Shown: positions 24,467-32,257 of the stretch, one piece after another
How positions within the stretch are numbered: the stretch's first letter is position 1
Layout: each line of letters opens with the position of its first letter
From: Streptomyces bobili
GTDB lineage: Bacteria; Actinomycetota; Actinomycetes; Streptomycetales; Streptomycetaceae
Direction: 5' to 3'
Length of the DNA stretch: 45,193 bases
NCBI RefSeq assembly: GCF_002154575.1
Contig: NZ_MUBA01000211.1
Span: 1 to 45,193 of the forward strand
Made by a program: the position numbers and the translations under genes
Notes under the pieces: generated by a model
Seen by the model: only the letters and a program-made list of their open reading frames with translations
Database searches by the model: none
What the model was told of the DNA's origin: nothing

Positions 24467-27400
24467 TCAGGCGTTGAAGCGGTACGAACCCGCCCGTGCC
24501 CGGTAGACCCGGTAGGCCGCCCCGCCGGATGTGTCGTCGCGGACGTGGACGACGCCTCGGGGTGCGGTCACGGGTCCGCCCTGGGCCGGAACCCAGATCT
24601 CGGCCTCGGTGTTGTACGGGATCGTGACCGCGAGGTCGATCCTGCCGTCCGGGCGGCGGCGCCATTCCGAGGAGACCTTGCCGCGCACGGTGTCGATCGA
24701 GGCGCTGACGTGGTCGAGGGTCGCGGGCGCCAGGTCGGTGTCGTCGGTGTTCGCCGGGACCCTGCTGTTGACGGCGGCCGAGGGGATGTACGGGCGGATG
24801 CGCAGCGATTCGTAGGCGGGCGAGGTCGGCTTGATACCGGCCAGGCCCTGGTAGAACCAGGTGGCCACGTTGGAGCGGTAGTGGTGGTTGACCGAGAGCC
24901 GGTCGGTCCACTGCTCCCACAGCGACGTGGCGCCCTTGGCGATCTGGTCGACGTAGCCGGGCCGGCCGGTCCGGGTGACGGCCTCGAGCGCGATGTCCGT
25001 GTAGCCGTACTCGCTGAGGATGTCGAACTCGTAGCGCGAGCCGTACATGTCGTTCTGGATGTGCTGGTCCGCCGCCACGATGCGGTCGGCGAGCAGCTTC
25101 GCCAGGGCCTTCTTGTTCTCCTCGACCGTCTTCGTGCCGGCCAGGTGGCGCGGATCGTCGGGGCTCAGGTCCGAGCCGGGCACCAGGTCGAAGGCGATGG
25201 CCAAGGCGTTCTCATTGGAAAGGCTGCCCTGGGTGAAGTGGCCCTCGGACGCGTCCCAGTAGTGGGTGATGAACGCCTTGCGGAGCATGCGCGCCAACGT
25301 GGCGTAGTGGGCGGCGCGTTCGGTGCGGCCGAGCCCGCGTCCCACCTCGTCCATGTAGTCGCAGAAGTGGATGTAGAAGGCGAGGCTGATGACGGCGTTG
25401 CTGCCGGGGCTCTCGGCGCCGGAGTAGGCACCGAGGGAGGCCTCGAACCTGTAGTCGTTCTCGGCGGTGAACAGTGTCTCGTAGTACTTCAGCAGCGTGT
25501 CCTGGTGGTCGTACAGCTCCGCGAACAGGCTGCTGTTGCCGTAGTACGTGTACAGCTCCCGCGGCATGACGAAGTACGCCGAGTCCCAGGCGGGCACCGC
25601 CTTCCACGCGGCGTTCCAGCCGGGGGTGCGGTCGTAGCCGAATCCGCCCTTGCCGAGGGGGACGACCATGGGCAGCTGGCCGGTGGAGATCTGGTTGTCG
25701 GGAAAGTGACGCAGCCAGTTGGTGAAGAGGGCGTTGACGTCCCAGGTGAGGGACTCGGACTCGGAGCTGGCCATCGCGTCGCCGGTCCAGCCGTTCTTCT
25801 CCCGCGACGGGGTGTCGGTGGGTTTCTGCACCAGGTTGTTCTGCTCGGCCCACTCCAGGTTGCGCTGGAGGCGGTTGAGCAGTGCGTTGTCGGTGGTGAA
25901 CGTGCCGGTGCGGGCGAAGCCGGTACGAGCGACGCCGACCGTCAGTACGTCCGCGTCCCGTTCCAGATCGGGCGACCGGCCGAGGACGGCGTCGAGGTTC
26001 ATCACTTCCAGATAGCGGAAGCCGAAGTGGCTGAACTGCTGTTCCCAGGTCTGCCGCGACCGCCTGCCGAGGGTGTAGTAGTGCGTCTGGAGGTTGGCGT
26101 CGTGCTGGAAGTTCTCCTCCTCGACGGAGAGGGGCGAGCCGGACGTGCCGGTACCGGCGACGCGGTTGCCGCCGCGGATCCGCAGCGTGAGTCCCTCCTT
26201 GCCGGGGCGTACGCCGGTGAGGGCCAGGCGGACGAGGCCCGTCATGATCTGCCCGTAGTCCAGGACCCAGACGCCTGAGCCGGGGGCCGTCTCGGTGAGG
26301 GACACCGGGCGCAGCGTCCGGCCGACCAGTACCGGTTCCGCCTCGTGTGCTCGCAGGACGGCCGGCGCGAAGCCCTCGGGGACCGTCGTGGCGGGCAGCG
26401 CGCCGTGGTATTTCGGCGAGGGGCCGGCGCAGCTGCCCGGAGGGATCAGCACGGTGGCAGGCCGCCACTCGCGGCCGGTCCGGTAGCCGGCCGAGCGCCA
26501 CTCCCCCAGCTCGTCCGCGCACCGGGCATCGTACTTCTCACCCGAGTACACGGAGTCGAACGTCGTGGGTCCGTCCGTGCCGAGCCAGTCCTTGTCCGTG
26601 ACCAGGGTGGTGGCGGAGCCGTCGGTGTAGGTCACGACGAGTTTCGCCCGCATACGCGGCTGGCCCGCGTAGGGGGCGAGGTGCCAGTACCACTCCTGGG
26701 GCGTGGTCACGCCGTACCAGCCACGGCCGAGTTCGGCGGCGACGACGTTCTCCCGGCCGGCTTCGAGGAGAGCGGTGACGTCGAAGGTGTCGTAGAGCAC
26801 GGTGCGGTCGTAGGTGCTCTGGTCGGTGAGCAGCCGGGGGACGTTGGTCCTGTCACGGTTCGCCGGCCGGCCGTCGATGGTGATCGGGTCGCCGTTGACG
26901 GTGAACGTGACGTTGCCTGCGGCGCTCAGATGCAGGCGCGCCTTGGCGATGTAGCGTCCCCGGGGCAGTGTGAAGGCGCGGCGCAGTAGCGGTGCCGGGT
27001 TGGCGATGGGCAGCACGGCGTTTCTGCCGGGGATGTAGGGGTTCTTGGGCGGGAAGGTCAGGCCGTCGAGGGTGGCGATGCCGGCCTCGAACGGGTTGGC
27101 GCCGGTGGTGAGGTCGACGGAGAGGTCGGGGGCGCCGGTGCCGGTGACCTTGACGCTGCGGATGGTGGCCGAGGTACCGCCGGCGAAGCCGAAGCTTCCG
27201 TGGCGGCGGATCTGGTCGCCGGTGAGCGTGCGGCTGTCGACCTGGACGCCGTTGACGGTCGTGGTCACGGTGAGCCCGTGGGCCTCGACCTTCACGGTGT
27301 GGTCGCGGGTGGCCCAGGTGTCCTTGGTCAGTCCGGTCGACTCCGGCAGGGTGACGGAACCGACGGGGATGCTGCGGGTGCCGGCAGTGGTGGGGTTGGT

Positions 27401-28144
27401 CTCGCTCTGCGGGTCGTAGTGGTCGACGCCCCAGTGGGGCTTCGTGGTGCCGTCGTCCACCCAGGTGTTGCCGGCGTAGTGGCTGGTCTTCATCACCAGT
27501 TGCATGTCGTCGCCGGACCGCCGGACGGTCCAGTTCAGTCCCTCGCCCCACGTCTTGCCGATGGGTTCTGCTCGCAGGAGCAGAGACAGGCCGCCGGCGG
27601 CGTCGGACCCGCCGCGGAAGACGACGGTCGCGGCCAGGTCCTGCCAGTCGTGGTCCTGTGCCTCGCGACCGCCGATCCACCGCGCGCCCGACCAGTCCTT
27701 CTCGCCTTTCAACAGGCCGGTCTCCCACACCGCGGGTTCGCTCCAGCGACCGGCCGCGCCCTTCTCGTCCCAGGCCCGCACCCGCCAGAAGTACGCCTGC
27801 TCCGAGCCCAGCGCGCCGCCCCCGTAGGCCACCTCGGTGCTGTTGGAGCCGGCCACCTTGCCACTGCGCCAGACGTCCGCCTTCCCGGGGCCGGTGCCGA
27901 CCTGGATCTCGTACGCGGTCTGCCTGGCCACCGGGGGCACCCAGCTGAACGCAGGGGCGGTCTCCGTGCCGAGGGGCTCGTCCCGTGAGTTGACCTGCAT
28001 GCGTGCGGGGCGGGAACCGTTCGGGCCGGATGCCGCCACGGCGTTCGGCGCGGTGGCGAGCGGGAGGGAGGCCCCGGCTGCCGCCGCCGTCATGATCCCG
28101 AGCAGGTGTCGGCGGCTCAACGCACTTCTGTTCGCCTCGGCCAC
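24467..28144 (-). CDS. Secreted alpha-L-rhamnosidase, glycoside hydrolase family 78
   Basis: This 1225-residue protein has a twin-arginine signal (SRRHLLGIMTAAAAGASLPL, cleaved near AVAAS) and then an Ig-like domain (SRDEPLGTETAPAFSWVPP, WSEPAVWETGLL), a LamG-like insert at about 180-330 (DHTVKVEAHGLTVTTTVNG, FGFAGG), a rhamnosidase beta-sandwich (LLRRAFTLPRGRYIAKARLHLSA) and an (alpha/alpha)6 catalytic barrel. The barrel contains TDTPSREKNGWTGDAM, the conserved acid-rich motif of GH78, and MYGSRYEFDILSEYGYTDIAL. It should remove terminal L-rhamnose from plant glycans or glycosides outside the cell. A LacI-type operator lies about 160 bp upstream. Confidence 0.93.
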   Translation of the reverse strand: MAEANRSALSRRHLLGIMTAAAAGASLPLATAPNAVAASGPNGSRPARMQVNSRDEPLGTETAPAFSWVPPVARQTAYEIQVGTGPGKADVWRSGKVAGSNSTEVAYGGGALGSEQAYFWRVRAWDEKGAAGRWSEPAVWETGLLKGEKDWSGARWIGGREAQDHDWQDLAATVVFRGGSDAAGGLSLLLRAEPIGKTWGEGLNWTVRRSGDDMQLVMKTSHYAGNTWVDDGTTKPHWGVDHYDPQSETNPTTAGTRSIPVGSVTLPESTGLTKDTWATRDHTVKVEAHGLTVTTTVNGVQVDSRTLTGDQIRRHGSFGFAGGTSATIRSVKVTGTGAPDLSVDLTTGANPFEAGIATLDGLTFPPKNPYIPGRNAVLPIANPAPLLRRAFTLPRGRYIAKARLHLSAAGNVTFTVNGDPITIDGRPANRDRTNVPRLLTDQSTYDRTVLYDTFDVTALLEAGRENVVAAELGRGWYGVTTPQEWYWHLAPYAGQPRMRAKLVVTYTDGSATTLVTDKDWLGTDGPTTFDSVYSGEKYDARCADELGEWRSAGYRTGREWRPATVLIPPGSCAGPSPKYHGALPATTVPEGFAPAVLRAHEAEPVLVGRTLRPVSLTETAPGSGVWVLDYGQIMTGLVRLALTGVRPGKEGLTLRIRGGNRVAGTGTSGSPLSVEEENFQHDANLQTHYYTLGRRSRQTWEQQFSHFGFRYLEVMNLDAVLGRSPDLERDADVLTVGVARTGFARTGTFTTDNALLNRLQRNLEWAEQNNLVQKPTDTPSREKNGWTGDAMASSESESLTWDVNALFTNWLRHFPDNQISTGQLPMVVPLGKGGFGYDRTPGWNAAWKAVPAWDSAYFVMPRELYTYYGNSSLFAELYDHQDTLLKYYETLFTAENDYRFEASLGAYSGAESPGSNAVISLAFYIHFCDYMDEVGRGLGRTERAAHYATLARMLRKAFITHYWDASEGHFTQGSLSNENALAIAFDLVPGSDLSPDDPRHLAGTKTVEENKKALAKLLADRIVAADQHIQNDMYGSRYEFDILSEYGYTDIALEAVTRTGRPGYVDQIAKGATSLWEQWTDRLSVNHHYRSNVATWFYQGLAGIKPTSPAYESLRIRPYIPSAAVNSRVPANTDDTDLAPATLDHVSASIDTVRGKVSSEWRRRPDGRIDLAVTIPYNTEAEIWVPAQGGPVTAPRGVVHVRDDTSGGAAYRVYRARAGSYRFNA

Positions 28145-28301
28145 GGCTCATTCCTTTCGTACGCGCACAACGAGATGCGCAGACAGGGGACTGCGATCAA
28201 CGGCCCCGTGAGGTATTGCCGCGCTGGATTCCGGGGGCCCTCCCCCCTCCACGCCTGGTGCTCATGGCTGGGCATGGGCGGCAGCAGGCGAAACAGCGAG
28301 C

Positions 28302-28313
28302 TGAAACGTTTCA
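28302..28313. promoter_or_regulatory. LacI-type operator upstream of the rhamnosidase gene
   Basis: TGAAACGTTTCA is a perfect 12-bp palindrome with the central CG typical of LacI/GalR-family sites. It is 158 bp upstream of the rhamnosidase start. No LacI-family gene is in the window, so the regulator would act from elsewhere. Confidence 0.7.
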
Positions 28314-28384
28314 ATACCTTCCAAGTGGAAAGCTTACGAACAACCGTGGCCAAAACACAATGGTCCGTATCGGGGACGACGCCC

Positions 28385-28406
28385 ACCGGTACGGATCCGT
28401 ACCGGT
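28385..28406. promoter_or_regulatory. Perfect 22-bp palindrome between rhamnosidase and TetR genes
   Basis: The half site is ACCGGTACGGA and the full 22 bases are self-complementary with no spacer. It lies about 240 bp before the rhamnosidase start and about 300 bp before the tetR start in a 550-bp gene-free region. A smaller CCCTA-AGG-TAGGG repeat follows at 28635-28647, nearer the tetR gene. Either could be a dimeric repressor site. Confidence 0.65.
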
Positions 28407-28701
28407 CAGCCACCTCGCCGGAACTGCGCGAGCGGATCGCCGGGCGAGGCGTCGAGCCTCCTCGCCGCCGAGCTCGTACGTCTCGCTCTCCTGCACCGGC
28501 GGTGAACACCGCGAGGGCGACGGAGGTGTGGCCGCCAACGCCGCCACGGCAGCCGGAAGGTACTCACCGACGTTCCGACCGAGCCGGGTCCGCACGCGAG
28601 TACGGCCGCCCACACCCGAGCGAACGAAGAGCGACCCTAAGGTAGGGATCAAGGCCCAGCTGCTGCGCTGGACCAGTCACACCAAGGAGAGTGACCGCAC
28701 C

Positions 28702-29325
28702 GTGGGCCAGCCGAAAGCGCGTGAGCCGAAAGCGCGTGGGCCGTACGCCAAGACCGCGGCCCGCAGAGCGGAGATCGTACGGGCCGCCCGCGACAGTTTC
28801 GCCCAGAACGGCTTTGCCAAGGCCTCCCTGCGCGACATCGCGGAGCGGGCCGGCATCACCCACGCCGGCCTCCTGCATCACTTCGCCAGCAAGGAGGAAC
28901 TCCTCGCCCAGGTGCTCGCCGCACGCGACGCCGAGGACTGGCAGCAGGGCCTGGAACAGGTCGACGGCCCGGACCGGCTCGCGCCCTACCTCGCCGAACT
29001 CATCCGCCACCACCAGAAGGCGCCCGAGCTGATGCGCCTGTGGATCGAGCTGGCCGCAGCGGCCTCACGGCCGGATCATCCCGCCCACACCTACTTCGTG
29101 GAGCGCTACGAACGGGGGCGCACCCAGTTCGCCGAGGGATTGCAGGGCACGGCAGCCCGCAGCAGGCTGCGCGAGGGCATCAGCCCCGACAGCGCCGCCG
29201 CACTCTTCCACGCCGTGCTCAACGGGCTCCAGATGCAGTGGGTCCTCGACTCCGACCTCGACATCGTCGGACCTGTCACCGACTTCGTCCGCCTGCTCTT
29301 CGACGAGGACCTTGGCGACGGGTGA
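28702..29325 (+). CDS. TetR-family transcriptional regulator
   Basis: The GTG at 28702 (AAGGAGA 11 bases upstream) gives 207 residues; the frame above it is an artefact of high GC. The N-terminus has a Lys/Arg/Pro-rich lead and then a TetR helix-turn-helix (RRAEIVRAARDSFAQNGFAK, LRDIAERAGITHAGLLHHFASKEEL). The C-terminal domain contains LMRLWIELAAAASRPDHPAH and FHAVLNGLQMQWVLD, characteristic of the TetR_C_6-like group. Its target may be the LysE-type exporter 98 bp downstream or the rhamnosidase; the sequence does not decide. Confidence 0.9.
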   Translation: MGQPKAREPKARGPYAKTAARRAEIVRAARDSFAQNGFAKASLRDIAERAGITHAGLLHHFASKEELLAQVLAARDAEDWQQGLEQVDGPDRLAPYLAELIRHHQKAPELMRLWIELAAAASRPDHPAHTYFVERYERGRTQFAEGLQGTAARSRLREGISPDSAAALFHAVLNGLQMQWVLDSDLDIVGPVTDFVRLLFDEDLGDG

Positions 29326-29423
29326 GCGCCTCGGCACCACCCGCATTCTGCGGATCTCTCCCGGACACGTGGCCCAGCACACCCCCTCGGGGCCTTCCCC
29401 CGTCGGCGTGCGACACTCCTGCC

Positions 29424-30074
29424 ATGTTCGGCGTCAACGACCTCCCCACCTACCTGGCGGGCCTAGCCCTGATCATCCTGCTGCCGGGCCCCAACTCGCT
29501 GTACGTTCTCTCCGTGGCCGCCCGGCGCGGAGTACGGTCCGGCTACACGGCCGCAGCCGGCGTGTGGTGCGGGGACGCCGTGCTGATGACCCTCTCCGCC
29601 GCCGGTGTCGCCTCGCTGCTTCAGGGCAACTCCCTCCTCTTCGGCATCGTGAAATACGCAGGCGCCGGCTACCTGACGTGGCTGGCCGTCGGCATGCTCC
29701 GGGCCGCGTGGGGGATGTGGCGCAGCCGACGGGAGCGGACCACGCCGAGCGCCCTGTCCGCCACCGTCGCCGAAGAACGGCCTTTCCTGCGGGCTTTGGT
29801 CATCAGCCTCGTCAACCCCAAGGCGATCTTGTTCTTCGTCGCCTTCTTCGTGCAGTTCGTCGACCCCGGTTATGCGCATCCGGCCCTGTCGTTCGTCTTT
29901 CTCGGCATGTTCGCGCAGTTGGCGAGCGTGCTGTACCTCAGCGCGCTGATCTTCGGCGGGACACGCCTGGCGGCAGCGTTCCGGCGGCGCAAGCGGCTGG
30001 CCGCGGGGGCCACGTCGGCCGCGGGTGCGCTCTTTCTCGGGTTCGCCGTCAAACTGTCACTGGCCAACGCCTGA
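29424..30074 (+). CDS. LysE/RhtB-family amino-acid exporter
   Basis: The ATG at 29424 gives 216 residues with six hydrophobic helices. The family signature is plain: YLAGLALIILLPGPNSLYVL in helix 1 (P-G-P-N), a helix-2 region GYTAAAGVWCGDAVLMTLSA, and LVISLVNPKAILFFVAFFVQFV in helix 4 (N-P-K). Such proteins export neutral or basic amino acids by proton antiport. It follows the TetR gene by 98 bp on the same strand, so the two may be co-regulated. Confidence 0.92.
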   Translation: MFGVNDLPTYLAGLALIILLPGPNSLYVLSVAARRGVRSGYTAAAGVWCGDAVLMTLSAAGVASLLQGNSLLFGIVKYAGAGYLTWLAVGMLRAAWGMWRSRRERTTPSALSATVAEERPFLRALVISLVNPKAILFFVAFFVQFVDPGYAHPALSFVFLGMFAQLASVLYLSALIFGGTRLAAAFRRRKRLAAGATSAAGALFLGFAVKLSLANA

Positions 30075-30349
30075 TCCGCGGCGCGCCGACGCCGCTCTGC
30101 CGGCACGTGCCGGGGTCGTACGCGGTTCGGTGCGTCCGGAAGTCTCGACCCCATCACCGAGATCGCCGCCGAAACCGGAACCGGGCAGGCCGGTGCATTC
30201 AGGTGCCTTCGGCATGCGCCGGACGGTCCGTGCCAGGAGCGAAGGAAGCATCCGTGCGACCGGCGTGGACCATGAGCATGCCGCCGAACGCCTCACCCCC
30301 GGCCAGGACCACACCCCGGCCGACGCCCTCGGTGAACTCCTGTCCGTGA
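30075..30349. other. Gene-free stretch
   Basis: These 275 bases hold no gene I can support. A plus-strand frame reading GVDHEHAAERLTPGQDHTPA just before 30349 has a protein-like look but no start signal and no recognised family; it may be a remnant. The region separates two converging genes. Confidence 0.45.
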
Positions 30350-30925
30350 CTACGGGTGCAGCTTCTCGCCCTTCGCCAGCATCGCTACGTACTTCTCGAT
30401 CCGGCGCGCCCGGGTCTCGGGCTTCTTGGCGTCCTGGATCCGGTACAGGATCGCGTAGCGGTTCTGCCGGTCCAGTGTCTCGAAGGACTTCGCCGCGGCC
30501 GGGTCGGCGGTCAGCGCCGCCGCGAGGTCGTCCGGCACCGTCGCGGTCTTCGCACCGGCGTAGGCCGCCTCCCAGCGGCCGTCCGCCTTCGCGCGGTCGA
30601 CCTCGGCCTGCCCCGGCGGACGCATCCGGCCCTGCTCGATCAGGGCGGCCACCTCGTCTCGGTTGATCTTGGACCACTTGCTGCGCGGCGTGCGCGGGGT
30701 GAACCGCTGGAGCCACCACTCGTCGTCGAACTTGGCCTTCTGACCGTCGATCCAGCCGTAGCAGAGTGCCACGTCGAGCGCCTGGGGGTAGTCAAGCGCG
30801 ACGATTCCGGGGCCCTTCTTGCGCAGCTTGAGCCAGATGCCGGGCGAGACGGCGTGGTTCTCGCCGAGCCATGCCTGGAATGCCTCGGCGGATTCGAATG
30901 CGAAGATCTCCAAGTCCTGAGTCAC
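30350..30925 (-). CDS. YdeI/OmdA-like protein
   Basis: The GTG at 30925 gives 191 residues; the ribosome site is weak, and the start rests on family likeness (the opening LEIFAFESAEAFQAWLGENH). It has the conserved phrase ALDYPQALDVALCYGWIDGQ, then FTPRTPRSKWSKINRDEVAAL and FETLDRQNRYAILYRIQDAK, all typical of the YdeI/OmpD-associated family. Members have been linked to bacteriocin tolerance, but the biochemical role is not known. It is the last gene before the biosynthetic operon and points the same way, separated from it by about 300 bp. Confidence 0.85.
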   Translation of the reverse strand: MTQDLEIFAFESAEAFQAWLGENHAVSPGIWLKLRKKGPGIVALDYPQALDVALCYGWIDGQKAKFDDEWWLQRFTPRTPRSKWSKINRDEVAALIEQGRMRPPGQAEVDRAKADGRWEAAYAGAKTATVPDDLAAALTADPAAAKSFETLDRQNRYAILYRIQDAKKPETRARRIEKYVAMLAKGEKLHP

Positions 30926-31095
30926 CCCAGCAGCGAACCACACACGGCCACTTGTCGTGACGCATTCGGGCAGGGCCCAAGATGCGGGACGCCCGTGAGC
31001 CTGCGTGATCACCTCTGTTCCCGACACAGAACGATCACGGGGAGCCACGGACTTGGTCAACGGTACGTTGCTGCTGCTCGACACAACGGGGGCGC

Positions 31096-31205
31096 GTGGC
31101 GTCGGTTGAACGGCTGGCCGACGAAGGGCGCCCAGTTCGCCTGGTCACGGCCGACGAGTGGCCCAACGCCTGCCCGGCCTGCGGAGTAGTCGCCACCCGC
31201 CGAGC
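31096..31205 (+). mobile_element. N-terminal remnant of an ISL3-like transposase
   Basis: The frame from the GTG at 31096 reads ASVERLADEGRPVRLVTADE and then NACPACGVVATRRAPGHLLT. The C-x-x-C-G-V-x-x-x-R phrase matches the zinc-finger start of ISL3-family transposases. It runs out after about 45 codons, at the 3' end of the biosynthetic operon, so it marks a past insertion at the operon border. Confidence 0.5.
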
Positions 31206-31219
31206 CCCCGGACACCTCC

Positions 31220-32242
31220 TCACCTCGTCGTCAGCTGCTGCACCCGGTGATCATCGATGCTGCTGAAGAACCTGAACGTCAGAACACGATCCGAAGCCGG
31301 ATCGGCCGCGTGAAGGACAACGATGCGCCGCGGAGCGGTGCCCACATGTCCGAAGGTGTCACGGCTCCACCCGGCCCCCAAGATGCCCTGCGGCAAGTCG
31401 CGCTGGAAGCCGAGTCCCCAGCTGCGCGGACCGAGGTCGTAGAGCTGTATCGAACGTCTGATTTCGAGCAAGCTCCGGGCAGTTGACGGTGCGAGTAGAG
31501 TGCCCTGGCCTTTCAGGGACTTCAAGAGATCCGCATACACCAGGCCCATGTCCGCAGCCGTCGACACGCCGGCCTGACCGGGATTTACAGGGCTCAGGCC
31601 TCGCGCCTCGTCCTCGACGGGGACGAAGCACATGCTCCCGTCACGGCGATGAAGTGGGCCGTATGGCCTGCCCGGACGCGGCATGAGGGACAGGTCGCGC
31701 AGGGAAAGCGGGGAAGCGACCTTCTCGGCTATCACGCGTTCGAGAGGCATCGAGTACACGCGCTCGAGAATCCCGCCGAGCAACGCCGACGTGGTCTGTG
31801 CGTTGTAGTGGGCGCTTCCCGGCCGAGGCACGGCACGATTCACGACGCGACGAGCACGTTCGTCCAGTGAGGCGGCGTTCTTGTGCAGGGTGGGCGGAAG
31901 CAGGACGGTGTGTCCGAGGAGGTCCGCGATGGTCACCGCAGCCATGGCCGGCGTGCAGTCGTCGAAGTAGTGTGACAGCGCGGTGTGCAGGCCGACGAGG
32001 CCCTCCTCCGACGCGATGCCTGTGGTGACGGCCAGCACGGGCTTGTTCGCGCAGTAGAGCCGTCCGGCGATATCGGGCGTGACGTCAGTCCCCGGGGCTG
32101 CCTCTCCTACCACGATGTGACAGCCCTCGCCGTCCTCCAGAGAGAACCCCTGAGCACCGAGGATGATCTTGCGGTCCACTAATTCCTGCAGCAGCACATG
32201 AATACGCGTCACGGACTCGGGGGTCCGGCCATCTTTCCGCAC
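31220..32242 (-). CDS. Beta-lactamase-fold protein with Cys replacing the catalytic Ser
   Basis: This 340-residue protein starts at GTG 32242 with AAGGA six bases upstream. It matches class C beta-lactamase/esterase-like proteins: LYCANKPVLAVTTGIASEEG aligns with the S-x-x-K region, VTIADLLGHTVLLPP follows, then AHYNAQTTSALLGGILERV in the Y-x-N region and GHVGTAP in the H/K-T-G region. The S-x-x-K Ser is replaced by Cys (C64-A-N-K67), and Y-x-N becomes Y146-N-A. As the last gene of a split NRPS/YcaO operon it could act as a Cys-dependent thioesterase, cyclase or peptidase, or be non-catalytic. It has no signal peptide, so it is probably cytoplasmic. Confidence 0.75.
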   Translation of the reverse strand: MRKDGRTPESVTRIHVLLQELVDRKIILGAQGFSLEDGEGCHIVVGEAAPGTDVTPDIAGRLYCANKPVLAVTTGIASEEGLVGLHTALSHYFDDCTPAMAAVTIADLLGHTVLLPPTLHKNAASLDERARRVVNRAVPRPGSAHYNAQTTSALLGGILERVYSMPLERVIAEKVASPLSLRDLSLMPRPGRPYGPLHRRDGSMCFVPVEDEARGLSPVNPGQAGVSTAADMGLVYADLLKSLKGQGTLLAPSTARSLLEIRRSIQLYDLGPRSWGLGFQRDLPQGILGAGWSRDTFGHVGTAPRRIVVLHAADPASDRVLTFRFFSSIDDHRVQQLTTR

Positions 32243-32257
32243 AGATAGTCCTTGCCT

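Noticed and set aside
24545..26278. A 577-codon plus-strand frame opposite the rhamnosidase
   Set aside because: It is a Val/Gly/Arg-rich antisense shadow of a clear GH78 gene.
28216..28701. N-terminal extension of the TetR at 28702 to a 369-residue protein
   Set aside because: The added part is basic and disordered, spans the palindromes, and lacks a ribosome site.
30075..30349. A short protein-like frame before the YdeI gene
   Set aside because: It has no start signal and no recognised family, so it was not called as a gene.
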